DNA of 64,000 nt, taken from contig NZ_JH767524.1 in NCBI RefSeq assembly GCF_000281085.1, positions 66,863-130,862 on the forward strand, read 5' to 3'. Origin of the DNA: Catenovulum agarivorans YM01 (lineage in GTDB: Bacteria > Pseudomonadota > Gammaproteobacteria > Enterobacterales > Alteromonadaceae). Positions 49,026 through 58,224 of the stretch are shown piece after piece. The translations under genes and the position numbers were made by a program. Position 1 is the stretch's first letter. Each line of letters begins with the position of its first letter. The notes below the pieces were generated by a model. It saw nothing but the letters and a program-made list of their open reading frames with translations, was not told where the DNA came from and searched no databases.

Positions 49026-49847
49026 ATGGAACAAGTCTTAGACTGGTACAATAACAATCAATCACAAATAAACGATTATTTACTCAATTTCGTTACCGCC
49101 ATATTAATTTTCTGGATTGGTAGTAAAATCGCGCGCTATATTGCATCTTTGACCAAAAAAATGCTTGAAGCTCGTGGCATTGATAAAGCCGTAGCAAGTT
49201 TTGTCGCCAGCTTAGCCAATGCAATTATATTCGCTGCTGTTATTATTGCTGCGCTCAGCCAAGTAGGCATACAAACAGCCACCTTTGTGGCAATCTTAGG
49301 TGCCGCAGGTTTGGCAATTGGCTTGTCATTGCAAGGTTCGTTATCAAACTTCGCGTCAGGTATTTTAATCACTGTATTCAGACCATTTAAAGCAGGTGAT
49401 TTTGTCGAAGCAGGTGGTGTTTCTGGTGTTGTAAAAGAGATCCAAATATTTTCTACCATATTAACAACCCCTGATAATAAATATGTAGTTTTACCGAATG
49501 CTCAAATAACGGGTGGTGCTATCACCAACTTTTCTCGCCACGATACCAGAAGGTTAGATCTGGTGATTGGTGTTTCGTATAAAGCTGATTTATTAAAAAC
49601 CGAACAGGTACTAAAAGACGTTTTAGCTCAACACGAGTTAGTATTGCCTGAACCAACAAGTTTAGTTGCTGTATCTGCGTTAGCAGATTCTTCCGTAAAC
49701 TTTAACGTACGCGTATGGGTAAAAACATCCGATTATTGGGCTGTTTTTTATGACTTAAATAAAAATATCAAAATTGCATTAGACAATAATGGTATTGAAA
49801 TCCCATTCCCACAAATGGATGTCCATTTGCATAAAGAAAGCGTTTAA
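49026..49847 (+). CDS. mscS: Small-conductance mechanosensitive channel (MscS)
   Basis: A tension-gated channel released under hypo-osmotic shock, 273 residues (E. coli MscS 286). Three membrane helices lie at about 18-40, 60-80 and 87-112; the pore-lining TM3 reads GAAGLAIGLSLQGSLSNFASG, followed by the beta domain (VLPNAQITGGAITNFS) and alpha/beta C-terminus. AGGAG (49014-49018) favours the ATG at 49026 over the out-of-frame ATG at 49021. The DUF481 gene follows 14 bases later. Confidence 0.95.
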   Translation: MEQVLDWYNNNQSQINDYLLNFVTAILIFWIGSKIARYIASLTKKMLEARGIDKAVASFVASLANAIIFAAVIIAALSQVGIQTATFVAILGAAGLAIGLSLQGSLSNFASGILITVFRPFKAGDFVEAGGVSGVVKEIQIFSTILTTPDNKYVVLPNAQITGGAITNFSRHDTRRLDLVIGVSYKADLLKTEQVLKDVLAQHELVLPEPTSLVAVSALADSSVNFNVRVWVKTSDYWAVFYDLNKNIKIALDNNGIEIPFPQMDVHLHKESV

Positions 49848-49861
49848 GTTTAGGAGATTTT

Positions 49862-50602
49862 ATGAAGCGCATTTTTCAATTAGCTGTTATATCTGCTGCA
49901 TTAACTTCAGGTTCGGCAATCGCACAAGCACCTGCTGAAGGTGAGTTTGAGTTAGGTATCATTGTTACTTCAGGTAATACAGAAACAACTTCGTTAAAGG
50001 GTAAAATAGCTTACAAACATGAGTTAGAAAATTGGAGTAATCAGTACCAATTAGATGCTTTGTACAAAAAAGATGAAATCGGTGAAGGTGATGAAAAAGT
50101 TTCACAAACAACCGCACAAAAATATTTTTTGTCCGGTCAAGGTGATTACAAACTTAACGATAAAAATTCAGCGCTATTTATTTTTGCTTCTTACGAAGAC
50201 GATAAATTTAGTGGTTTTGAATACCAAAGCACTGTAGCTGTAGGTTATTCAGATCAATTATTTAAAACTGACCAATCTTACTTAAAATACAACGTTGGTC
50301 CTGGTTATACTTTTAATAAAGTTGATGGTGGCGAAAAGGACGAAAGCGCCGTATTACGTTTAGCCGCTGAATATCAGTACAAATTTAGCGATCATGCAAA
50401 ATTTACTCAGAAACTAAGCACTGAAGCAGCGCTAGAAAGTGGTAAGAACACTAAAACTAAATCGGAATCAGCCGTATCGGCTAATCTGATGGGCAGTTTA
50501 AGTATGAAAGCCGCGTATACAGTGACTCATAATAGTGAAGTGCCAGACAACAAAGAAAATACAGATACTACAACCAGTATCACTTTTGTTTATTTGTTTT
50601 AA
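49862..50602 (+). CDS. DUF481 outer-membrane protein (YdiY-like)
   Basis: 246 residues: a signal peptide ending AIA-Q (about 21) and an all-beta protein of alternating strands (ELGIIVTSGNTETTSLKGK, ISYKHELENWSNQYQLDALY-type strands) ending in TTSITFVYLF with terminal Phe. DUF481 proteins are outer-membrane barrels of unknown function, some salt-induced. TAGGAG lies before the ATG. It forms a two-gene operon with mscS and ends at the terminator at 50625, so an osmotic-stress link is a reasonable inference. Confidence 0.9.
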   Translation: MKRIFQLAVISAALTSGSAIAQAPAEGEFELGIIVTSGNTETTSLKGKIAYKHELENWSNQYQLDALYKKDEIGEGDEKVSQTTAQKYFLSGQGDYKLNDKNSALFIFASYEDDKFSGFEYQSTVAVGYSDQLFKTDQSYLKYNVGPGYTFNKVDGGEKDESAVLRLAAEYQYKFSDHAKFTQKLSTEAALESGKNTKTKSESAVSANLMGSLSMKAAYTVTHNSEVPDNKENTDTTTSITFVYLF

Positions 50603-50624
50603 GTTTATCTGCAAACAAAAACAC

Positions 50625-50654
50625 AAAAGGCGCTCTTCAGCGCCTTTTCTTTTA
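50625..50654. terminator. Bidirectional terminator between DUF481 gene and ftsX
   Basis: AAAAGGCGC (50625-50633) pairs perfectly with GCGCCTTTT (50640-50648) around TCTTCA, with CTTTT following on the plus strand and an A/T-rich flank on the other. It separates convergent genes. Confidence 0.88.
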
Positions 50655-50671
50655 GGAGAGCACTTTAACGG

Positions 50672-51664
50672 CTAGATACTCGAATCAGGTTCGATTAACA
50701 ATATTTGTTTGCGTACCACCAAATAAGAGCCAGACAAACCTAACCCCATACTGATCAACAATAAATTGACCATCTCAGCAACCGACAAACCAGATAATCT
50801 AAAATCTGATTGATATAAATCAGCAATCCGCACGATTGAGCCAGATAAATAATACAACATAATTTCTATGCTCAGCCATGCGATTAAACCACCAAAAAAG
50901 CCGTACCATAAGCCAGTAAACAAAAAAGGGCGCTGAATAAAACCATCTGTTGCACCCACCAGCTTAAGTACTTCGATTTCTTCTTTACGGTTAATAATAG
51001 ATAAACGAATGGTGTTGCCGACAATCAACACGACAGATATACACAACAACACCCCCAAACTACCCATGGTATCTTTAATTAAGGATAAAACCGCATTCAG
51101 TCGACGTAACCACTCTATATCCAATTTACCAAATTCAACTTCACGCATTTGCTCTAGCTCTGTTAATAAATCAGCCGCGGGAGAAGCTAACGCATATTCA
51201 GCAAGCGGAATAACAATTAACACATTAGGGAGCGGATTAGCTTCCAACAAATTTAAGGCGTCACCAAAACCGGATAATTGTTCAAATTCATCCAGAGCTT
51301 GCTCATTGCTGACAAAAGTCACTTTTTCTACTTTTGCATGTAATTGAACTTGTTTTACGAAAGTTTGAATTTGTTTGTCGGATAAATCTGTGTGTAAAAA
51401 TAGTGATATTTCTGCGGCATTTTGCCAGTGCTGTTCGACACTTTGGGCATTTTTAGCCACCACATACATAATGGATGGTAAAGTTAAACTCACACCCAAT
51501 ACAGCAACAGTTAAAATGGATGGAATTGGATCGCGCCAAATATCGCCTAAAGCGGCTAACCAATGACGAATATTACCAACAAAAAAGGCGATGATTTTTG
51601 CGACAATGCCCAATTTTCTTTGATTGGCACCGGCTGAATTGCGCTGTTTAAACAACAAACTCAT
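50672..51664 (-). CDS. ftsX: Cell division protein FtsX
   Basis: The membrane subunit of FtsEX, which activates septal murein hydrolases via EnvC. 330 residues, with a basic cytoplasmic N-terminus, TM1 at about 50-75, the periplasmic loop (about 80-190, SVEQHWQNAAEISLFLHTDL), and three further helices in the FtsX domain (LLCISVVLIVGNTIRLSI, NRKEEIEVLKLVGATDGFI). It overlaps ftsE by four bases. rpoH, its usual downstream neighbour in gammaproteobacteria, is not present here. Confidence 0.96.
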   Translation of the reverse strand: MSLLFKQRNSAGANQRKLGIVAKIIAFFVGNIRHWLAALGDIWRDPIPSILTVAVLGVSLTLPSIMYVVAKNAQSVEQHWQNAAEISLFLHTDLSDKQIQTFVKQVQLHAKVEKVTFVSNEQALDEFEQLSGFGDALNLLEANPLPNVLIVIPLAEYALASPAADLLTELEQMREVEFGKLDIEWLRRLNAVLSLIKDTMGSLGVLLCISVVLIVGNTIRLSIINRKEEIEVLKLVGATDGFIQRPFLFTGLWYGFFGGLIAWLSIEIMLYYLSGSIVRIADLYQSDFRLSGLSVAEMVNLLLISMGLGLSGSYLVVRKQILLIEPDSSI

Positions 51665-52353
51665 AACTCAGCTCCTTGGTTTTCTTCCGCTTGTAAACCA
51701 TCTTGTACCATGCGTCCTTTGGTCAAAGTTAAAGTTCGGTATTTCATCCGAGCGATCAAACCAAGGTCATGGGTTGCAATCAGCACACTCGTACCAACAC
51801 TGTTAAATTCTTCAAACAAGCGCATAATTTCTAACGAGAGTTTTGGGTCTAAATTACCTGTGGGTTCGTCGGCTAATAAAATCGGCGGCGTGTTGACCAC
51901 AGCTCTGGCAATACCAACCCTTTGCTGCTCGCCACCAGAGAGCATATTAGGATAGTAGCGGGCTTTATCGAGTAAACCGACTTTATCTAATGCAGTGTCG
52001 ACACGTTTACGAATTTCTTTTAAACCATAACCTTCAATAATCAGCGGCAGAGCTATATTGTCAAATATGGTATTGTCACGCAGCAGCCTGTGATTTTGGA
52101 AAATCATGCCAATATCGCGACGAACATATGGGATTTGTTTACGCGATATTTTGCTTAAATCGTGGCCGTTAATAAATACATGACCAGCGGAAGGTCGCTC
52201 CATTATTGAGATCAATTTGAGCAGCGTACTTTTGCCTGCGCCTGAATGACCAGTTAAAAAGGCCATTTCACCAGGCTGAATATGAAAGCTAATTTTTTGT
52301 AACGCTTGCACACCACCTGAGTAGGATTTAGATACTTGCTCAAATCGAATCAT
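51661..52353 (-). CDS. ftsE: Cell division ATP-binding protein FtsE
   Basis: The ATPase of FtsEX, 230 residues. All ABC motifs are intact: Walker A TGHSGAGKSTLLK, Q-loop MIFQNHRLLRDNT, signature LSGGEQQRVGIARA, Walker B LLADEPTGNLD, and H-loop IATHD. It is a useful contrast to the degenerate ABC subunit at 41885. It sits between ftsY and ftsX in the standard order. Confidence 0.98.
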   Translation of the reverse strand: MIRFEQVSKSYSGGVQALQKISFHIQPGEMAFLTGHSGAGKSTLLKLISIMERPSAGHVFINGHDLSKISRKQIPYVRRDIGMIFQNHRLLRDNTIFDNIALPLIIEGYGLKEIRKRVDTALDKVGLLDKARYYPNMLSGGEQQRVGIARAVVNTPPILLADEPTGNLDPKLSLEIMRLFEEFNSVGTSVLIATHDLGLIARMKYRTLTLTKGRMVQDGLQAEENQGAEL

Positions 52354-52387
52354 ACTATCCCCTGTAAATTATTTTTTAGTAATTATT

Positions 52388-53674
52388 TTATGCTTGCTCA
52401 CTTTCTTCTTGAGCAAATAGCGCTTCAATAAAATCATTGGCGGCAAACGGGCGTAAATCGTCTATACCTTCACCTACACCTATATACCTAATTGGTACTT
52501 TAAATTTGTCGGCTATTGCAAAAATAACCCCACCTTTGGCTGTGCCATCCAGTTTAGTTAAACTAATACCAGTTAAACCAACCGCTTCACCAAATAACTT
52601 AGCTTGGCTAATCGCATTTTGCCCTGTAGTTGCGTCAACCACCAGCATAACTTCATGTGGTGCATCTGCATCAATTTTTTTCATCACACGCACAATTTTT
52701 TTCAATTCTTCCATCAAGTGTGATTTGTTTTGTAATCGTCCTGCCGTATCCGCAATCAATACATCAACGTTTTTAGATTTAGCTGATTCGTAAGCATCGT
52801 AAATAACCGAAGCACTATCTGCGCCAGTATGTTGCGCGACAACGGCAATATCATTGCGTTGCCCCCATACTTGTAATTGCTCGACCGCTGCCGCTCTAAA
52901 TGTATCACCAGCAGCCAACATAACTGACTTGCCTTGCTGTTGATATTGTTTGGCTAATTTACCTATAGTCGTGGTTTTACCAACACCGTTAACCCCAACC
53001 ATCAGCATAACAAACGGACCTTTCGACTTTTCAAGCTCTAGCGGTTGCTCAACCTCTTGTAAAATTTGCTGCATTTGCTCTTTAACAACCGAATACAAAC
53101 CTTCCGCTTCTTTGAGTTGTTTTTTCTCTGCCGCTTCTGTTACCTGGTCGATAATTTTCATCGTGGTATCAATGCCCACATCCGCCATCAACAGCTGCGT
53201 TTCTAGGTCCTCATACAACTCATCATCAATTTTTTTGCCTTTGAATAGTGAAAACAATCCACTTCCGATTGACGCTTTGGTACGAGTTAAACTGGCTTTT
53301 AGCCGAGCGAATAAACCTTGTTTAGGTTTTTGTTGTGGCTCTGGCTGCTTTTGTTCGGCAGCAACTGGCGTGCCTACTTCTTCGACAGGCGTTTGCTCAG
53401 TTACAGCTTGTTTAGTTATCTCTTGTTCAATTACAACGTCTTCAACTTCAGTTTCTTCAATGCTTGCTTGTTCAACAGCTGGCTGTTGAGATTCAACCGG
53501 CTCTTTAACAACAAGCTCTGCAGTACTTTCAGTAGGTTCTGCTGGCGTTTTATCTGCTGTATTAGTATTTTGTTCAGCCTCTGGCTGAACGACAGCTTGC
53601 TCAATTACTTCTTCAGTGTTTTTTTGTTCAGACTTGCGTCCAAACCATCCAAATAAACCTTTTTTCTGACTCAT
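52388..53674 (-). CDS. ftsY: Signal recognition particle receptor FtsY
   Basis: The SRP receptor GTPase that docks ribosomes at the inner membrane. 428 residues: a basic N-terminus with FGWFGRKSEQ, an acidic Glu/Gln/Val/Thr-rich A domain (about 20-115), and the NG domain with G1 GVNGVGKTTTIGKLA, DTFRAAAVEQL, G3 IADTAGRLQNK, and G4 LTKLDGTAKGG. The A domain is low in complexity and probably variable between strains. It diverges from rsmD with a 104-base gap that holds both promoters. Confidence 0.97.
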   Translation of the reverse strand: MSQKKGLFGWFGRKSEQKNTEEVIEQAVVQPEAEQNTNTADKTPAEPTESTAELVVKEPVESQQPAVEQASIEETEVEDVVIEQEITKQAVTEQTPVEEVGTPVAAEQKQPEPQQKPKQGLFARLKASLTRTKASIGSGLFSLFKGKKIDDELYEDLETQLLMADVGIDTTMKIIDQVTEAAEKKQLKEAEGLYSVVKEQMQQILQEVEQPLELEKSKGPFVMLMVGVNGVGKTTTIGKLAKQYQQQGKSVMLAAGDTFRAAAVEQLQVWGQRNDIAVVAQHTGADSASVIYDAYESAKSKNVDVLIADTAGRLQNKSHLMEELKKIVRVMKKIDADAPHEVMLVVDATTGQNAISQAKLFGEAVGLTGISLTKLDGTAKGGVIFAIADKFKVPIRYIGVGEGIDDLRPFAANDFIEALFAQEESEQA

Positions 53675-53778
53675 TTTGGCTAACTTACTCTTTAAAAATC
53701 GCGTTAAATATGATGGAAACTGGCTCTAACACCCAGCTTTGAGGTAAAATATCATTTTTATATTAAATCTAGACGCCA

Positions 53779-54399
53779 ATGGTATCACGCCCAGCCCGTA
53801 GACAAAATAAAGCAAATGCTAAAGCAAGCAAGAATCCAGGAAGTGTACGTATTATTTCTGGTTTATTTAAAGGAAAAAAGCTTGCTGTGATGGATATAGA
53901 TGGTTTGCGCCCGACCACAGACAGAGTTAAAGAAACAGTATTTAACTGGCTAATGTTTGATGTGGCAGGCAGTACCACACTTGATTGTTTTGCAGGCTCT
54001 GGCTCACTCGCTTTTGAGGCGCTCTCTCGTGGCGCTACTGACGTTACACTTTTAGAAAAATCATCGGCAGCGGCACAACAACTGGAAAAAAATTTAACTA
54101 GCTTAAAATTAGCTGCAAATACCAACACTCAAGTTATCACAACTGATAGCCTGCAATATTTGGCAACTTCGGCAAACAAACAGTTTGATTTAGTTTTTAT
54201 CGACCCGCCTTTTCGACAAAACTTAGTCAGCCAATCTTGTCATTTACTGGTAGATAAAGGTTGGTTAGCGCCTGATGCCCTAATTTACCTTGAATATGAA
54301 AAAGAACTCAATTTTGTAGATTTACCAAGCACTTGGCGCTTATTAAAAAGCCAAACTGCCGGCCAATCGAGCTTCCATTTATATCAACACACAGCTTAA
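53779..54399 (+). CDS. rsmD: 16S rRNA m2G966 methyltransferase RsmD
   Basis: It methylates G966 of 16S rRNA using SAM. 206 residues. The N-terminus RIISGLFKGKKLAVMD, the SAM loop LDCFAGSGSLAFEALSRGA and the catalytic tetrapeptide DPPF in VFIDPPFRQN are clear. No strong ribosome site precedes the ATG at 53779. Its position divergent from ftsY is conserved in many gammaproteobacteria. Confidence 0.96.
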   Translation: MVSRPARRQNKANAKASKNPGSVRIISGLFKGKKLAVMDIDGLRPTTDRVKETVFNWLMFDVAGSTTLDCFAGSGSLAFEALSRGATDVTLLEKSSAAAQQLEKNLTSLKLAANTNTQVITTDSLQYLATSANKQFDLVFIDPPFRQNLVSQSCHLLVDKGWLAPDALIYLEYEKELNFVDLPSTWRLLKSQTAGQSSFHLYQHTA

Positions 54400-54475
54400 C
54401 TTTCGCTAGTTAGTGTTGCAGATAAAAAATTTTCATAAAAATTTAAAATATTGAGCGACATTTAACCAATTTAGC

Positions 54476-54772
<297 letters not shown>

Positions 54773-54800
54773 TTTCCTTTAAAGGTAATTACGAATCTTA

Positions 54801-54826
54801 AAAAGCCGACTTGAGTCGGCTTTTTT
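54801..54826 (+). terminator. Intrinsic terminator of the cold-shock gene
   Basis: A 10-bp stem AAAAGCCGAC / GTCGGCTTTT around TTGA, running into six or more T. Confidence 0.92.
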
Positions 54827-54917
54827 GTATCTAAAATTCAAGCGCATCCCTTGGCGCAGCCTATTAAGCTTGTATAATCACCCCAGATTTATCTTAGTTT
54901 GACCATAGGAGCTTGCT

Positions 54918-55412
54918 TTGGAAAAGCAGTTAGAAAGATTGTTGTATGCAACACGATGGCTTTTAGCGCCAATTTACATCGGTTTAAGCTTGGCATTAGT
55001 CGCACTAGCAGTGAAATTTTTCCAAGAAATATTTCACCTTATTCCTCATATACTTGAAACCAAAGAAACTGATTTAATTCTGGTTATCCTGTCATTGATT
55101 GACATGGCGCTGGTTGGTGGCCTTCTGGTTATGGTGATGTTTTCTAGCTATGAGAACTTCGTTAGCCAAATCGACATTGGTGAAGGACAAGAAAAACTCG
55201 GCTGGTTAGGTAAAGTGGATGCTGGCACACTCAAAAATAAAGTGGCAGCATCAATTGTGGCAATTTCGTCAATTCATCTACTGAAAGTCTTTATGAATGC
55301 CGACAACATAGAAAGCGAAAAGATGTATTGGTATGTCATTATCCATTTAACGTTTGTCGCTTCTGCTTTTGCTATGGGTTATTTGGATAAAATTACCCGC
55401 AAAGGTCACTAA
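54918..55412 (+). CDS. yqhA: UPF0114 membrane protein YqhA (TTG start)
   Basis: A 164-residue inner-membrane protein with about four helices, matching the TIGR00645/UPF0114 family: [60 protein letters not shown]. The function is unknown. Translation starts with TTG, six bases after AGGAG (54907-54911); no alternative ATG fits the conserved N-terminus. It converges with the NUDIX gene. Confidence 0.95.
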   Translation: MEKQLERLLYATRWLLAPIYIGLSLALVALAVKFFQEIFHLIPHILETKETDLILVILSLIDMALVGGLLVMVMFSSYENFVSQIDIGEGQEKLGWLGKVDAGTLKNKVAASIVAISSIHLLKVFMNADNIESEKMYWYVIIHLTFVASAFAMGYLDKITRKGH

Positions 55413-55426
55413 AGCGGTTGATGGCC

Positions 55427-55462
55427 CTTAAGCTAAAAGTAATCTAACGCTTTTAGCTTAAG
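55427..55462. terminator. 13-bp perfect hairpin at the convergent yqhA/NUDIX ends
   Basis: CTTAAGCTAAAAG (55427-55439) pairs with its exact complement at 55450-55462 and covers the NUDIX stop codon, so part of the stem is coding sequence. U-tracts are poor on both sides, so it may act in mRNA 3'-end protection. Confidence 0.55.
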
Positions 55463-55993
55463 TATAGCCGCAACACTAATTGAGTCATGAATTTTTCCGG
55501 CAAGAACTAACTCATATACATCGGCCAGCGGCATTTTAACCAATTGTAATTGTTCGGTTTCTTCTGGTTCTGCTTCACCTTCTACAATACCTGTCGCCAA
55601 ATAGACTATCGCTTTGTCATCGGTAGAACTATTAGAAAGCGATAATTCCATAAACGGCATGAGCTTCTCTGCGGTTAATCCCGCTTCTTCCTTCAACTCA
55701 CGTAGTGCGCAATCTTCTGGTTTTTCCCCTTTGGGGCAACCACCTTCAATAATTTCCCAACTGTAAGCTTCCAGTGGATAGCGCCACTGGCCGACCAACC
55801 AAGTATTACCTTGCTCATCAATTGGTACTATACCAACGGCTAAGTTTTGGAACTCAACCACACTATAAATACCTTGCGTATTCGCTGGTGTTGTTACTTG
55901 ATCTTCACGCACTCTGATCCACGCATTACTATAAATTTCTTTGCTAGCATGTACTAACCAAGGATTACTTTCATCTTTTAATTCAATCGCCAT
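55433..55993 (-). CDS. NUDIX hydrolase
   Basis: A 186-residue Mg-dependent hydrolase of nucleoside diphosphate derivatives. The NUDIX box GGCPKGEKPEDCALRELKEE with the following AGL satisfies GX5EX7REUXEEXGU fully. The N-terminal strands and GQWRYPLEAYSWEIIEGG resemble ADP-ribose/sugar pyrophosphatases. The C-terminus MPLADVYELVLAGKIHDSIS is typical of the same branch. The substrate is inferred only to subfamily level. It lies 26 bases upstream of the GGDEF gene stop, both on the minus strand. Confidence 0.93.
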   Translation of the reverse strand: MAIELKDESNPWLVHASKEIYSNAWIRVREDQVTTPANTQGIYSVVEFQNLAVGIVPIDEQGNTWLVGQWRYPLEAYSWEIIEGGCPKGEKPEDCALRELKEEAGLTAEKLMPFMELSLSNSSTDDKAIVYLATGIVEGEAEPEETEQLQLVKMPLADVYELVLAGKIHDSISVAAILKLKALDYF

Positions 55994-56019
55994 ATTTTGT
56001 CCTTTTCTGTTGTAACTGG

Positions 56020-57219
56020 TTAATCACTTACGCAATTTCGCCCAGCTTTTTTCGCTCTATATAGAGCTTCATCCGCCACTTTTAAACAAGCATCAAAACC
56101 ACCATGCGCTTTGCTGCTAATACAATAGCCTAAACTTATCGTGACATTTACCACTTGTTTGCTCGCTTTAAGGTTCGTTTGGCGGTCTTTTTTGCTTTGA
56201 TTTGGTCGTGTTTTATCACGGACAACCATGTCGTAATCAGCTATGCTTTGACGCAATTTCTCTAGCTCTGCGACCACTTTAGTTTGTTTATGGCCTTTAA
56301 ACACTAATGTGAATTCTTCACCGCCATAGCGAAAAACGCGCCCACCTTGACCAACTTGATTGAGTCGGCTCGCAACCAGTTTCAGTACCTGATCTCCAAC
56401 ATCGTGGCCATAGGTATCGTTAAACTTTTTGAAGTGATCTACATCTGACATCACTACTATATAATTGCGTCCAAGTGAAGAAGCATATTGGTTTAACGCT
56501 CGGCGTGATGGTAGCCCAGTCAATTCATCATAATAAGCAAGACGATAAGCATGCTGAGCAACAAAAATGATAGCAGTTACAGCAACAGCTAAATAACTTA
56601 AAACAACCAATTGCACATTATCAGCCAATTGCGTGGATAACCATGCAGCACAAACTAATCCAATAAATACGCCTTCTTGCGCCTGTTTATATCGCCAACA
56701 AGCAAACAAGCTAAATAACATTGACGATATGCAAGCTATCAAGGCTGCGTATGAATAAAACGGAGCTTGCAGAGCCGGCTGATTTAACGCTACGAATAAT
56801 GCAGTTAACTTAGTTGGTGCGAGCTGCCAACCAATATAACTCATGATTAACGGACTCAAACCAATAATTAACAACATCCAGCCTAACCAATGGCGTAAAC
56901 TCTTATTCGGTAGGGCTAAACAAATGATTACGGCTGCAGATAGTGTGGTGAGCTTAGCCGCATTTTGTCCGGATAGGTCTAGCTGACCATGAGTATTCCA
57001 AATATCAAATTGCGGTAACAACAAAGCAGCAAGTATGCAGGCTAGCGCAACGCGCAACTGATTGTATTGTACAGCAAGGCCTAAAGCGAGTAATAAACAT
57101 GCTTGAGGTAACCAGTCTAACGCCCTATGCCAAGCGCCAAATTGGTATAAATATTCTACGTGAGCAAGGTAACTTACTATGACTAGGGCAACCGGAATAA
57201 TAAGCGCTTTTAGTAACAT
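56020..57219 (-). CDS. Membrane diguanylate cyclase (GGDEF), no I-site
   Basis: It makes c-di-GMP from two GTP. 399 residues: about seven membrane helices (residues 3-222), which probably form a sensor of unknown ligand, then a GGDEF domain (about 228-396) starting DELTGLPSRRAL with the active loop RYGGEEF (GGEEF at 299-303). The metal-binding VMSDVDHFKKFNDTYGH segment is intact. The allosteric I-site (RxxD five residues before GGEEF) is replaced by Gly-Gln-Gly-Gly at 290-293, so product inhibition is not expected. A basic insert (KTRPNQSKKDRQ, about 345-360) is unusual. Confidence 0.92.
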   Translation of the reverse strand: MLLKALIIPVALVIVSYLAHVEYLYQFGAWHRALDWLPQACLLLALGLAVQYNQLRVALACILAALLLPQFDIWNTHGQLDLSGQNAAKLTTLSAAVIICLALPNKSLRHWLGWMLLIIGLSPLIMSYIGWQLAPTKLTALFVALNQPALQAPFYSYAALIACISSMLFSLFACWRYKQAQEGVFIGLVCAAWLSTQLADNVQLVVLSYLAVAVTAIIFVAQHAYRLAYYDELTGLPSRRALNQYASSLGRNYIVVMSDVDHFKKFNDTYGHDVGDQVLKLVASRLNQVGQGGRVFRYGGEEFTLVFKGHKQTKVVAELEKLRQSIADYDMVVRDKTRPNQSKKDRQTNLKASKQVVNVTISLGYCISSKAHGGFDACLKVADEALYRAKKAGRNCVSD

Positions 57220-57366
57220 CTGGTTATATCAGTTCAAAACTCTGTTTTTTGCCAGCAGTATACTGACTTCCCCTAGAAAAAACACGTTTAACCAAGACTC
57301 AAGCGCATATATCCGCTATAGTTAACTGGTCGTACCATTTAACATCTGTAAATGTTTGGGGGAATC

Positions 57367-58224
57367 ATGAGTGCCGTGTTAGACGAATTAATTGGTTTAA
57401 TGTCGTTGGAGCGCATTGAGCAAGGAATATATAGAGGACAGTCGCAAGATTTAGGTTTCGGCGCAGTATTTGGAGGGCAAGTACTTGGCCAAGCTTTGTC
57501 TGCTGCACAACAAACGGTTGAAGCCGAGCGCGATGTTCATTCATTTCACTCATACTTTTTGCGCCCTGGCGATGTTAAACACCCGATAGTTTACAAAGTA
57601 GATGTAATTCGTGACGGTAAAGGTTTTAGTACCCGCAGAGTTGAAGCAATCCAACATGGCAAAACCATATTTTATCTTACCGCTTCATTTCAAATTGACG
57701 AGCAAGGGGTCGACCATCAAGCACAAATGCCTGATGTTGTTGGCCCGGAACTGCTTGTCAGTGAGCTCGAGTTTGCTAGGGCTAATCAAGAATTAATCCC
57801 AAGTTCAATTCGTGATAAATTTACTTGTGACAAACCAATTGAAATTCGCCCAGTTGAATTAATTAACCCACTTAAACCCGAGGTTTTACCACCACACAGG
57901 CATATTTGGCTCAAAGCCAATGGCAGCGTACCGGATAATATTGCCACACATAAGTTTTTGTTAGCCTATGCGTCCGACTTTAATTTCCTAACAACAGCTC
58001 TGCAACCACACGGGCGCTCATTTATGGACCCTAATATGAAAGTGGCCACCATTGATCACTCAATTTGGTTTCATCGTCCGTTTAAATTCGATGATTGGCT
58101 GCTTTACCAGATAGATAGCCCGTCAGCTTCAGGTGCTCGTGGTTTAGTAAGAGGCCAACTATTTAACCGTGACGGCCAACTAGTTGCCTCATGTGTACAA
58201 GAAGGAGTTTTGCGGTTTAAGTAA
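57367..58224 (+). CDS. tesB: Acyl-CoA thioesterase II
   Basis: It hydrolyses acyl-CoA to free acid and CoA in a double hot-dog fold. From the ATG at 57367 it is 285 residues (E. coli TesB 286). GIYRGQSQDLGFGAVFGGQV, the catalytic-Asp segment ASDFNFLTTAL and SIWFHRPFKFDDWLLY are typical. GGGGG a few bases upstream supports this start over the ATG at 57352. Its stop codon abuts the stop of the HD-GYP gene on the other strand with no gap. Confidence 0.96.
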   Translation: MSAVLDELIGLMSLERIEQGIYRGQSQDLGFGAVFGGQVLGQALSAAQQTVEAERDVHSFHSYFLRPGDVKHPIVYKVDVIRDGKGFSTRRVEAIQHGKTIFYLTASFQIDEQGVDHQAQMPDVVGPELLVSELEFARANQELIPSSIRDKFTCDKPIEIRPVELINPLKPEVLPPHRHIWLKANGSVPDNIATHKFLLAYASDFNFLTTALQPHGRSFMDPNMKVATIDHSIWFHRPFKFDDWLLYQIDSPSASGARGLVRGQLFNRDGQLVASCVQEGVLRFK

